Assembly: GCF_033436665.1 (NCBI RefSeq)
Contig: NZ_JAWQFO010000003.1
Span: 124,001-188,000, forward strand
DNA length: 64,000 bases
Direction: 5' to 3'
From: JAWQFO01 sp033436665
Lineage (GTDB): Bacteria > Pseudomonadota > Alphaproteobacteria > Rhodobacterales > Rhodobacteraceae
Under the pieces are notes generated by a model, which made no database searches, had not been told where the DNA came from, and saw only the letters and a list, made by a program, of their open reading frames with translations. Each line of letters begins with the position of its first letter. Within the stretch, counting starts at the first letter, position 1. Both the position numbers and the translations under genes were made by a program. Shown piece after piece: positions 33,866 to 42,765 of this stretch.

Positions 33866-34737
33866 GACTCGGCCTCTGCCTGCCGCTGCTGGTTGCGCTG
33901 GAAGAGCACGATCGGAATGATCAGGATCAGCAGCAGCACGACCGCCACCGCCGAGGCCACCGGCCAGTCGCGGTTGTTGAAGAACTCCTCCCAGAGCACT
34001 TTGCCGATCATCAGCGTGCCGGACCCTCCGAGCAGCGAAGGGATCACGAATTCGCCCAGGGCCGGGATGAAGACCAGGAACGACCCCGCGATGATGCCAT
34101 TGCGCGACAGCGGGATCGTGACCAGCCAGAAGGCCGAAAGGCGCGAGCATCCGAGATCTTCGGCGGCCTCGATCAGCGAGCCGTCGAGCCGGTCGAGGGC
34201 GGCGTAGATCGGCAGGATCATGAAGGGCAGATAGGTGTAGACGATCCCGATATAGACCGCCGTGGTCGTGTTCAGGATCGTCAGGGGTGTCGAGATCACC
34301 CCGATCCAGAGCAGGAACTGGTTCAGCAACCCTTCGGAACTGAGAATGCCCATCCACGCGTAGACCCGGATCAGGAAAGAGGTCCAGAACGGCAGGATCA
34401 CCAGCATCATCAGCGTCGGACGCCATTCCTCGGGCGCGCGGGCCATGCCGTAGGCGATGGGGTAGCCCACAAGCAGCGTGATCAGCGTGGCCACAACCGC
34501 AATTCGCAGGCTCGACAGGTAGGCCTTCCAGTAGAGATCGTCGCTGGTCAGGAAGACGAAATTCTCGAAGTCGAGCCCGGCGAAGAACTCGGCCAGCCCG
34601 TCGCCCAGCGTCGGCGTGTAGGGCGGGATCGAAAGGGCGACATCCGACAGCGAGATCTTGAAGACGATCACGAAGGGGATGAGAAACAGCGCCAGCAACC
34701 AGGCGTAAGGCACCGCGATCAGGGCGAAGCGTCGCAT
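33862..34737 (-). CDS. potH: Polyamine ABC transporter permease (PotH/PotB type)
   Basis: A 291-residue permease with six helices. The PotB/PotH pattern YAWLLALFLIPFVIVFKISLSD opens the protein. The EAA loop LIEAAEDLGCSRLSAFWLVTIPLSRNG and LPFWTSFLIRVYAWMGIL are typical. It is 31 bases downstream of potG and overlaps potI. Confidence 0.93.
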   Translation of the reverse strand: MRRFALIAVPYAWLLALFLIPFVIVFKISLSDVALSIPPYTPTLGDGLAEFFAGLDFENFVFLTSDDLYWKAYLSSLRIAVVATLITLLVGYPIAYGMARAPEEWRPTLMMLVILPFWTSFLIRVYAWMGILSSEGLLNQFLLWIGVISTPLTILNTTTAVYIGIVYTYLPFMILPIYAALDRLDGSLIEAAEDLGCSRLSAFWLVTIPLSRNGIIAGSFLVFIPALGEFVIPSLLGGSGTLMIGKVLWEEFFNNRDWPVASAVAVVLLLILIIPIVLFQRNQQRQAEAES

Positions 34738-34768
34738 CAGCCGGTCGCCTCCCTATGAGAACCCGTGC

Positions 34769-35896
34769 TCATCGGTCCAGCAACACCCCGGCTGTGCCGG
34801 ACCAGCTGATCCAGACGTCATCCTCCCAGGTGAAGGTCCGGCGCGAGATGCGGCGGGTGTTCGCGGTCTGGGCCTTGATGATCTTCCCGGTCGGCAGTTC
34901 GACGTGATAGGTCGAGAGGTTCCCGAGATAGGCGATGTCGTGGACCTTGCCCTGCACAGCGTTGACCGCGTCCTCGGGCCGCTCGGCGGTGATCGCGATC
35001 TTTTCGGGACGGATCGCGAGATGGCATGCCTGCCCGTCCGAGAAAAGCTTGTTCGAGGCCGCGCGCAACGGCGGCTGGCCTTCTGCCCAGTGAACCTCGT
35101 ACTGGCTCGGTCCGACGGCGGTGGCCTTGCCTTCGACGATGTTCACCTCGCCGATGAAGTCCGCGACGTAGACCGAGTTCGGTGCCTCGTAGATCTTGTC
35201 GGGCGTGTCGACCTGCATGACGCGCCCCTCGTCCATCACCGCGACCCGGCTGGCGACGGTCATCGCCTCTTCCTGGTCGTGGGTCACGATGACGAAGGTG
35301 GTGCCTGTCTTTTCCTGGATGTCCATCAGCTCGAACTGCGTCGCCTGGCGAAGCTTGGCGTCGAGCGCGCCCAGCGGTTCATCGAGCAGCAGGAGCTTCG
35401 GCGCCTTGGCAAGACTCCGCGCCAGCGCCACGCGCTGCCGCTGCCCGCCGGAAATCTGGTGCGGCTTGCGGCGCGCGAATTTCTCCAGCCGGGTAAGCTT
35501 GAGCATTTCGCCGACCCGGTCGTCGATGTCGTTCTTGGGCATGTTGCCGCGCCGCAGACCGAAGGCGATGTTCTCGTAGACCGTCAGATGCGGAAACAGC
35601 GCGTAGGACTGGAACATCATGTTGACGGCGCGCTTGTTCGGCGGCACGGGTGCGATGTTCTGCCCGGCCAGTTCGATGACGCCCTCGGTCGGGCTTTCGA
35701 ACCCGGCGAGCATCCGCATCATCGTGGTCTTGCCGCAGCCCGAGGGACCGAGCAGGGCGAAGAACTCGCGCTCGTAGATGTCCAGCGTCAGGTCGTCGAT
35801 GGCGGTGAACTCGCCGAAGCGCTTGGTGACGTTCCTGAATCGGATGAGGGGGTTTTCGCCGGGATCGTCCCAGGGGGCAAAGACGGTCTGGTTCAC
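34769..35896 (-). CDS. potG: Polyamine ABC transporter ATP-binding protein (PotG/PotA type)
   Basis: A 375-residue ATPase. Walker A GPSGCGKT (50-57), Q-loop FQSYALFPHLTVYEN, signature ISGGQRQRVALARSL, Walker B LLLLDEPLGALD and the H-loop VTHDQEEAM are intact, followed by a TOBE domain (about 290-375). GTG start. It energises potH/potI uptake of polyamines bound by PotF. Confidence 0.94.
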   Translation of the reverse strand: MNQTVFAPWDDPGENPLIRFRNVTKRFGEFTAIDDLTLDIYEREFFALLGPSGCGKTTMMRMLAGFESPTEGVIELAGQNIAPVPPNKRAVNMMFQSYALFPHLTVYENIAFGLRRGNMPKNDIDDRVGEMLKLTRLEKFARRKPHQISGGQRQRVALARSLAKAPKLLLLDEPLGALDAKLRQATQFELMDIQEKTGTTFVIVTHDQEEAMTVASRVAVMDEGRVMQVDTPDKIYEAPNSVYVADFIGEVNIVEGKATAVGPSQYEVHWAEGQPPLRAASNKLFSDGQACHLAIRPEKIAITAERPEDAVNAVQGKVHDIAYLGNLSTYHVELPTGKIIKAQTANTRRISRRTFTWEDDVWISWSGTAGVLLDR

Positions 35897-35933
35897 GTCA
35901 TGTCCTTCGTGCGCCGGGTGTGCCCCGGCGGAA

Positions 35934-35963
35934 TCGAAAAGGGCGGAGCCATTGGCCCCGCCC
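35934..35963 (-). terminator. Intercistronic terminator-like hairpin between potF and potG
   Basis: On the minus strand, GGGCGGGGCC pairs with GGCTCCGCCC (bases 35941-35950 and 35954-35963; one G-U pair, 3-base loop), followed by TTTT. It lies after the binding-protein gene and before the ATPase gene. This is the usual place for partial termination or 3'-end stabilisation that raises binding-protein levels over the membrane components. Confidence 0.65.
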
Positions 35964-35975
35964 CGGTTGTCGTCG

Positions 35976-37058
35976 TCAGGTTCCGGATTTGATCTTGGTC
36001 CAGAGGCGGGTCACCGTACGCTGCACCTTGGGATCGTAGGGCGTGGTGGTGAAGGTGTTCTCCATCGCTTCGGGCGTCGGGTAGATCGCCGGGTCGCCGA
36101 TCACATCCTCTTCGAGGAACTCCTGCGAGGCCTTGTTGCCGTTGGCGTAGTAGACGTAGTTCGACGCGGCCGCCATGTTCTCGGGGTCCATGATGAAGTT
36201 GAGGAAGGTGTGCGCGGCTTCCGGGTTCGGTGCGTCGACCGGGATCGCCATCTGATCGAACCACATCTGCGCGCCCTCGTTCGGCGCGTAGTAGGCGATC
36301 TCGACGCCGTTGTCGGCCTCGGCGGCACGGTCGCGCGCCTGCAGGATGTCACCCGACCAGCCGACCGCGACGCAGATGTCGCCGTTGGCCAGCGCGTTGA
36401 TGTATTCCGACGAATGGAACTTCTGGATGTGCGGACGGACCGGGCCGAAGACTTCCTCGGCCTTGGCGATGATGTCCGGGTCGTGGCTGTCCGGGTCCTC
36501 GCCGATGTAGTTCAGCGCGGCCGGGATCATCTCGGCAGGCGCGTCGAGGAAATGCACGCCGCATTCGGCCAGCTTTTCCATGTTCTCGGGCTTGAACACG
36601 AGGTCCCAGCTGTCCACGGGCGCATCCTCGCCCAGGATTTCCTTCACCTTGGGCTCGTTCACGCCTATCCCGGTGGTGCCCCACATGTAGTTGATCGAAT
36701 AGGCGTTGTCGGGGTCGTAGGTCGCCGTGCGCTCGGCGATCACGTCCCACATGTTGCCGGCGTTGGGCAGCTTGTCCTTGTCGAGCTTCTGGAAGGCGCC
36801 CGCGGTGATCTGGCGCTGCAGGAAGGTGCCCGAGGGCACGACCACGTCGTAGCCCGAGCCGCCGGCGAGCATCTTGGTCTCGAGGACCTCGTTGCTGTCG
36901 AAGACGTCGTAGACGAGATCGATTCCGGTTTCGCTCTCGAACTTCTCGAGCAGTTCCTCGTCGATATAGTCGGACCAGTTGTAGACCCGCACCTCATCGG
37001 CCATCGCCGAGGTTGCGGCCAGCGCCACTGCGGCGCTGCTCAGCATCAGATATTTCAT
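35976..37058 (-). CDS. potF: Polyamine-binding periplasmic protein (PotF/PotD type)
   Basis: A 360-residue type-II periplasmic binding protein. A signal peptide (about 1-20, cleavage after TSAMA) is followed by VRVYNWSDYIDEELLEKFE, the PotF/PotD start. WGTTGIGVNEPKVKEIL, SEYINALANGDICVAVGWSGD and the C-terminal segment agree with the putrescine-binding subfamily. It is the first gene of the minus operon and faces the GntR gene. Confidence 0.93.
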   Translation of the reverse strand: MKYLMLSSAAVALAATSAMADEVRVYNWSDYIDEELLEKFESETGIDLVYDVFDSNEVLETKMLAGGSGYDVVVPSGTFLQRQITAGAFQKLDKDKLPNAGNMWDVIAERTATYDPDNAYSINYMWGTTGIGVNEPKVKEILGEDAPVDSWDLVFKPENMEKLAECGVHFLDAPAEMIPAALNYIGEDPDSHDPDIIAKAEEVFGPVRPHIQKFHSSEYINALANGDICVAVGWSGDILQARDRAAEADNGVEIAYYAPNEGAQMWFDQMAIPVDAPNPEAAHTFLNFIMDPENMAAASNYVYYANGNKASQEFLEEDVIGDPAIYPTPEAMENTFTTTPYDPKVQRTVTRLWTKIKSGT

Positions 37059-37102
37059 GACATACTCCCGTTGTCTGGCACCGGTTTCCTCCGGCTTGCC
37101 GT

Positions 37103-37116
37103 AATTTGATCAAGTT
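37103..37116. promoter_or_regulatory. Candidate GntR operator, potF / gntR divergent region
   Basis: AATTTGATCAAGTT contains the palindromic TTGATCAA typical of FadR-subfamily GntR sites. It lies 45 bases upstream of the potF start. The same AATTTGATCA core recurs at 37924 before the aminotransferase, and this repetition is the main support. Confidence 0.6.
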
Positions 37117-37215
37117 TTGCCTCGCTGGGCAAGATGCTTTATGCTTTCATGCGGGCAAAGCCGGTGCAAGCGTGGCACCGGAAGACCGACGGAGTGGCAG
37201 GGAACGTGCAAGCAA

Positions 37216-37905
37216 GTGCCTAGAAGACCGGCAGAAGTCAGCGGCGAGACGACGGCAAAGCAACCCGCGCACCAGGCGGTCTACGAGGATCTGCGCGCCC
37301 GCATCCTGTTCGGCGACCTCGCGCCGGGGCAGGCGGTCACGATCCAGGGCCTGACGGCCGAGCTTGGCGCCGGCATGACGCCGGTGCGCGAGGCGATTCG
37401 TCGCCTGATCTCGGACGGTGCGCTGTCGATGCAGGGCAATCGGCGCGTGAGCGTGCCGGAACTGACCTCCTCCTGCGTCGACCAGTTGGACTTCATGCGT
37501 CAAAGCCTTGAACCGCAGCTTGCCCGGCTGGCCGTGGCGCAGATGGACGACAGCCTTCTGGAAACCCTCGAGGCCCAGGATGCGCACCTGAACCACGCCA
37601 TCGACCGGGGCGACATACCGGGATACCTGACGTGGAATTACCGTTTCCACGCAACGCTCTACGCCGCAGCGCAAGCCCCGATCCTGGCCGATACGGTCGA
37701 CGGCCTCTGGCTGCGCTTCGGGCCTTCGTTGCGCGTGGTCTGCGGACGCTACGGCACGCTCAACCTGCCGGACAAGCATGTCGACCTGCTTGCCGCCCTG
37801 AAAACGGGCGATGCCGAGGCCGCGGCCCGCGCGATGGAAGAAGATGTGCACCAGGGCATGCTCCAGATCCGCGCCGCGCTCGAGCCCGACACGCTGCCTA
37901 GCTGA
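37216..37905 (+). CDS. GntR-family regulator with FCD domain
   Basis: About 229 residues. The winged HTH (about 17-80: AVYEDLRARILFGDLAPGQA, MTPVREAIRRLISDGAL) is followed by an all-helical FCD ligand domain (about 85-220, with the metal-site-like H in RFHATLYAAAQ). It lies between the potF operon and the aminotransferase, so it most likely represses or activates polyamine genes. The GTG at 37216 is a choice. An in-frame ATG at 37141 and a TTG at 37117 would give longer, poorly conserved N-termini. Confidence 0.85.
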   Translation: MPRRPAEVSGETTAKQPAHQAVYEDLRARILFGDLAPGQAVTIQGLTAELGAGMTPVREAIRRLISDGALSMQGNRRVSVPELTSSCVDQLDFMRQSLEPQLARLAVAQMDDSLLETLEAQDAHLNHAIDRGDIPGYLTWNYRFHATLYAAAQAPILADTVDGLWLRFGPSLRVVCGRYGTLNLPDKHVDLLAALKTGDAEAAARAMEEDVHQGMLQIRAALEPDTLPS

Positions 37906-37923
37906 TTCGATTGACCGTCGAAT

Positions 37924-37937
37924 AATTTGATCATATT
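37924..37937. promoter_or_regulatory. Second candidate GntR operator, upstream of the aminotransferase
   Basis: AATTTGATCATATT shares its first ten bases exactly with the box at 37103. It sits 54 bases before the aminotransferase ATG, in promoter range. Confidence 0.6.
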
Positions 37938-37990
37938 CTGCCCGTGCACGGGTCCTACCCGCTCTTTATTCCTTTCAGACAGGTCCGAAC

Positions 37991-39382
37991 ATGAACTTCG
38001 CCAACCACTTGCCGACCGACGAGCTGCAAAAGCTCGATGCCGCGCACCACATGCACCCCTTCACCACCAACGAGGAGCTCGCCGGGAAGGGCGCGCGGGT
38101 CATCACCCGGGCCAAGGGCGTGTTCCTCACCGACAGCGAGGGCAACGAGATCCTCGACGGGATGGCGGGCCTGTGGTGCGTAAACATCGGCTACGGGCGC
38201 GAGGAAATGGCCGAGGTCGCCGCACGCCAGATGCGCGAGCTGCCGTTCTACAACACGTTTTTCATGACCACGCACATCCCGGCCCTGACGCTGGCCAGGG
38301 ACCTCGCGGCGCTGGCGCCGGGCGATCTGAACCACGTGTTCTTCGCCGGGTCGGGGTCCGAGGCGAACGACACCAACATCCGCATGGTGCGCACCTATTG
38401 GGCGCAGAAGGGCAAGCCCGGCAAGAGTCATATCATCTCGCGCAAGAACGCCTATCACGGCTCGTCCGTGGGGTCGGGCTCGCTGGGCGGCATGACCTAC
38501 ATGCACGAGCAGGGCGGGCTGCCCATTCCCGGCGTGCATCACATCAACCAGCCCGACTGGTGGGGTGAAGGCGGCGACATGACGCCCGAGGAATTCGGCC
38601 TCGCCCGCGCCCGCGAACTCGAGGAAAAGATCCTCGAGCTCGGCGCGGACAACGTCGCGGCCTTTATCGGCGAACCGGTGCAGGGGGCCGGCGGCGTGAT
38701 CACCGCGCCTTCGACCTACTGGCCCGAAATCCAGCGCATCTGCGACGAACACGACATCCTGCTGATCGCCGACGAGGTGATCTGCGGCTTCGGGCGCACG
38801 GGCAACTGGTTTGGCAGCCAGACCGTCGGCATCAAGCCGCACATCATGACCGTGGCCAAGGGTCTGAGCTCGGGCTACCAGCCGATCGGCGGCTCGATCG
38901 TCTGCGACGAAGTGGCCGCCGTGATCGGCGCCTGTGAGTTCAACCACGGCTATACGTATTCGGGTCACCCTGTCGCGGCGGCTGTGGCCTCCGAGAACCT
39001 GCGCATCCTGCGCGAGGAAAAAGTCGTCGAGCACGTCCGGGACACCGCCGCTCCGGCGCTTAAGGCCGCGCTGGAGCGGATCGCCGAGCACCCGATGGTC
39101 GGCACGCCCAACGTGGCGGGGCTGATGGCCTCGATTCCGCTGACCCCGCACAAGGAAAGCCGCGCGAAATTCGCCGCCGACAAGGGCACCGTCGGTTACA
39201 TGTGCCGCGAGCGCTGCTTTGCCAACAACCTCGTGATGCGCCACGTCGGCGACCGCATGATCATCTCGCCGCCGCTGGTGATCACGCCCGAAGAGATCGG
39301 CGTTCTGGAAAGCCGCGCGCTCAAGGCGCTTGACGAGACATATGCCAAGGTGCGCGAGGAAGACCTTCTCAAGGCCGCCTGA
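37991..39382 (+). CDS. spuC: Polyamine aminotransferase, class III (SpuC-like)
   Basis: A 463-residue PLP enzyme. FFAGSGSEANDTNIRMVRTYW, AYHGSSVGSGSLGGM, the cofactor Asp in LLIADEVICGFGRTG and the PLP-lysine segment TVAKGLSSGYQPIGG are in family order. The sequence is close to putrescine/spermidine:pyruvate aminotransferases. It would convert imported polyamine to the aminoaldehyde. It has its own promoter region with a GntR box and a strong terminator. Confidence 0.9.
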   Translation: MNFANHLPTDELQKLDAAHHMHPFTTNEELAGKGARVITRAKGVFLTDSEGNEILDGMAGLWCVNIGYGREEMAEVAARQMRELPFYNTFFMTTHIPALTLARDLAALAPGDLNHVFFAGSGSEANDTNIRMVRTYWAQKGKPGKSHIISRKNAYHGSSVGSGSLGGMTYMHEQGGLPIPGVHHINQPDWWGEGGDMTPEEFGLARARELEEKILELGADNVAAFIGEPVQGAGGVITAPSTYWPEIQRICDEHDILLIADEVICGFGRTGNWFGSQTVGIKPHIMTVAKGLSSGYQPIGGSIVCDEVAAVIGACEFNHGYTYSGHPVAAAVASENLRILREEKVVEHVRDTAAPALKAALERIAEHPMVGTPNVAGLMASIPLTPHKESRAKFAADKGTVGYMCRERCFANNLVMRHVGDRMIISPPLVITPEEIGVLESRALKALDETYAKVREEDLLKAA

Positions 39383-39407
39383 ACCAAGGCGTCCGATCGA
39401 AAACAAG

Positions 39408-39435
39408 GCCCCGCCGGTCTCCGGCGGGGCTTTTT
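39408..39435 (+). terminator. Intrinsic terminator after the aminotransferase
   Basis: A perfect 10-bp stem, GCCCCGCCGG (39408-39417) with CCGGCGGGGC (39421-39430), TCT loop and five T. It separates the aminotransferase from the second ABC operon. Confidence 0.9.
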
Positions 39436-39635
39436 GCGTTGTGCCCGCCGAAATTGAATGACTGCGTCCTGCGTGTGCAAGCCGGGCAAATTTCCCGCCG
39501 GAATACCGCGATCCGGCCTTCCAAACCCCCAAAACGACCCCGTTTCCGCTAACCGCTTGCAATCCCATCGCCCCTTCGTGTTAGCTTTGGGCCAACAAGT
39601 GCGGAAAACCGCCGGAACATACGGGGAGCCATGTA

Positions 39636-40736
39636 TTGGCCGATACTGCTAGGAATGGCGCGTTTGTCGAATTTGACCGCGTCCAAAAGAGCTATGACGG
39701 CGAGACTCTCGTCGTCAAGGATCTCAACCTCGACATGCCCAAGGGCGAGTTTCTCACGATGCTCGGGCCGTCGGGATCGGGAAAGACCACCTGCCTGATG
39801 ATGCTTGCCGGGTTCGAGACAGCGACCCACGGCGACATCCGGCTCGGGGGCAAGTCGATCAACAACATCCCGCCGCACAAGCGCGGCATCGGGATGGTGT
39901 TCCAGAACTACGCGCTGTTCCCGCACATGACCGTGGCCGAGAACCTCTCGTTCCCACTCGAGGTGCGCAAGATGTCGAAATCCGAGCGCGAGGAGAAGAT
40001 CAAGGTCTCGCTCGACCGGGTTCAGATGTCCGAGTTCGGCGGTCGGCGTCCGGCGCAGCTTTCGGGCGGCCAGCAGCAGCGCGTGGCACTGGCGCGGGCG
40101 CTCGTGTTCGAGCCGGAACTGGTCCTGATGGACGAACCGCTTGGCGCGCTCGACAAACAGCTGCGCGAAAGCCTGCAGTTCGAGATCACCCACCTTGCTC
40201 ACCAGCTAGGCATCACCGTGGTCTACGTCACCCATGACCAGACCGAGGCGCTGACCATGTCGGACCGGGTCGCGGTCTTCAACGACGGGCGCATCCAGCA
40301 GCTCGCGCCACCCGACAAGCTGTACGAAGAGCCCGAAAACAGCTTCGTCGCCCAGTTCATCGGCGAGAACAACACGCTTGAAGGCACCGTGAAGGAGATC
40401 AAGGGCGACAAGGCGCTGGTCCAGCTAGACGACGGCGAGCTGATCGACTGCAAACCGATCAACGTCAGCAAGGCCGGCGAACGCACGCGCGTCTCGATCC
40501 GTCCCGAGCGTGTCGAGACCAACCCGGCGCGCCTGCGCGAGGATGCCCACACGCTGAAAGCGGAGGTGCAGGAATTCATCTACATGGGCGACATCTTCCG
40601 CACCCGCCTGCGGGTCGCCGGCAAGGACGACTTCATCGTCAAGACACGGAACGCGCCGGACCAGGTGCGCATGGAGCCCGGGCAGCAGATCGAGATCGGC
40701 TGGCTGCCCGAGGATTGCCGCGCCCTGGACGCCTGA
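39636..40736 (+). CDS. potA: Second polyamine-type ABC ATP-binding protein (PotA-like)
   Basis: A 366-residue ATPase. Walker A GPSGSGKT (44-51), FQNYALFPHMTVAEN, LSGGQQQRVALARAL, LVLMDEPLGALD and VTHDQTEAL are intact, with a TOBE domain at the end. TTG is the start, since GGGGAG lies 8 bases upstream. It heads a second operon with its own binding protein and permeases. A weak TTGCAA (39557) / TTAGCT (39581) promoter lies upstream. Confidence 0.93.
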   Translation: MADTARNGAFVEFDRVQKSYDGETLVVKDLNLDMPKGEFLTMLGPSGSGKTTCLMMLAGFETATHGDIRLGGKSINNIPPHKRGIGMVFQNYALFPHMTVAENLSFPLEVRKMSKSEREEKIKVSLDRVQMSEFGGRRPAQLSGGQQQRVALARALVFEPELVLMDEPLGALDKQLRESLQFEITHLAHQLGITVVYVTHDQTEALTMSDRVAVFNDGRIQQLAPPDKLYEEPENSFVAQFIGENNTLEGTVKEIKGDKALVQLDDGELIDCKPINVSKAGERTRVSIRPERVETNPARLREDAHTLKAEVQEFIYMGDIFRTRLRVAGKDDFIVKTRNAPDQVRMEPGQQIEIGWLPEDCRALDA

Positions 40737-40855
40737 GCGTCCGCGAGACCTGTCGCGATCCCGTGACGCGGGGTGCGACGCAAAGTCAGGCCGGTGCTCA
40801 ACCCCTCGACGCCGGCTCGTGATCCCCAGAGGGAACATAAACGGGAGAACTGTAC

Positions 40856-41962
<1,107 letters not shown>

Positions 41963-41981
41963 GCCGCCGCTGACAGGACCA

Positions 41982-42006
41982 TCCGGGGCCCCGCGCGGGC
42001 CCCGGA
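41982..42006 (+). other. Stabilising GC hairpin after the potD-like gene
   Basis: TCCGGGGCCC (41982-41991) pairs perfectly with GGGCCCCGGA (41997-42006), 5-base loop, with no T-run. It lies directly after the binding-protein gene and before the next cistron. It is probably an mRNA 3'-end stabiliser like that after malE, not a terminator. Confidence 0.6.
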
Positions 42007-42028
42007 CCCCCCCCGGAAGGACCGCCAG

Positions 42029-42319
42029 ATGCCCAAGGGCTACATCATCGGCCACATCACCGTGAAGGATCCCGAGGCCTATCGCGAATACGTCGAGAAG
42101 GACACGCCGATCCTGTTGGGCCATGGTGGACGGTTCATCGTCCGTGGCGGGCGTGCGGAGATTCTCGAGGGTGACGCGCTCGAGCGCCACATCGTGGTCG
42201 AGTTCCCGTCCTATGACCAGGCGCTCGCCGCCTACAACGACCCCGACTACCAGAGGGTCGCCGAGATTCGCCGCCGAACGGCGGAGAGCACGATCATCGT
42301 GGTGGAGGGCAGCGAATGA
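42029..42319 (+). CDS. DUF1330 family protein
   Basis: A 96-residue ferredoxin-like fold protein (MPKGYIIGHITVKDPEAYREYV, GGRFIVRGGRAEILEG, VVEFPSYDQALAAYNDPDYQ), clearly DUF1330. Small members of this family are dimeric with unknown or isomerase-like roles. It is inserted between the potD-like and permease genes and overlaps the VOC gene by 4 bases, so it is part of the transport operon. Confidence 0.88.
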   Translation: MPKGYIIGHITVKDPEAYREYVEKDTPILLGHGGRFIVRGGRAEILEGDALERHIVVEFPSYDQALAAYNDPDYQRVAEIRRRTAESTIIVVEGSE

Positions 42320-42765
42320 CGGACCGCCCGTCGTGGATGGCGCCCGGACGCGCTCAGGCCTCGACCTTCATCGTCGTGCCGGACGCCATGCGCGCGGTGA
42401 ACTTCGCCAAGCACGTCTTCGGCGCGACCGAGACCAGCGCGCCATTGTTCCGCAAGAACGGCGCACTCTGGAACGCTGAACTCAGGATCGGAGACAGCAC
42501 GATCATGTTCGGTGACGCGCAGCCCGGCATGGAACGTCCCGGCTTTGTCTACGTCCATGTGCCTGACGTCGACGCGACCTACCGCAAGGCGCTCGCTGCC
42601 GGCGCTAAGGCGATCATGGAACCCGAAGAACGCTTCTACGGCGACCGCGACGGCGGCGTCGAGGATGCGACAGGAAACTTGTGGTGGATTTCCACCCATA
42701 CACGCGACCTGACGGCGGACGAGATCGCCGCCGGGGCCCGCGCGCAAGAGGAGGCAGACGCATGA
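42316..42765 (+). CDS. VOC-family protein (PhnB/glyoxalase-like)
   Basis: A 149-residue two-module VOC domain (TFIVVPDAMRAVNFAKHVFGA, STIMFGDAQPG, FYGDRDGGVEDATGNLWWIS). It resembles the PhnB-like branch. The EFYGDR-type ending is intact, but the metal-site histidine of glyoxalases is not evident in the first module. Coupled by 4-base overlaps both to the DUF1330 gene and to the permease gene downstream. Function unknown. Confidence 0.85.
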   Translation: MTDRPSWMAPGRAQASTFIVVPDAMRAVNFAKHVFGATETSAPLFRKNGALWNAELRIGDSTIMFGDAQPGMERPGFVYVHVPDVDATYRKALAAGAKAIMEPEERFYGDRDGGVEDATGNLWWISTHTRDLTADEIAAGARAQEEADA

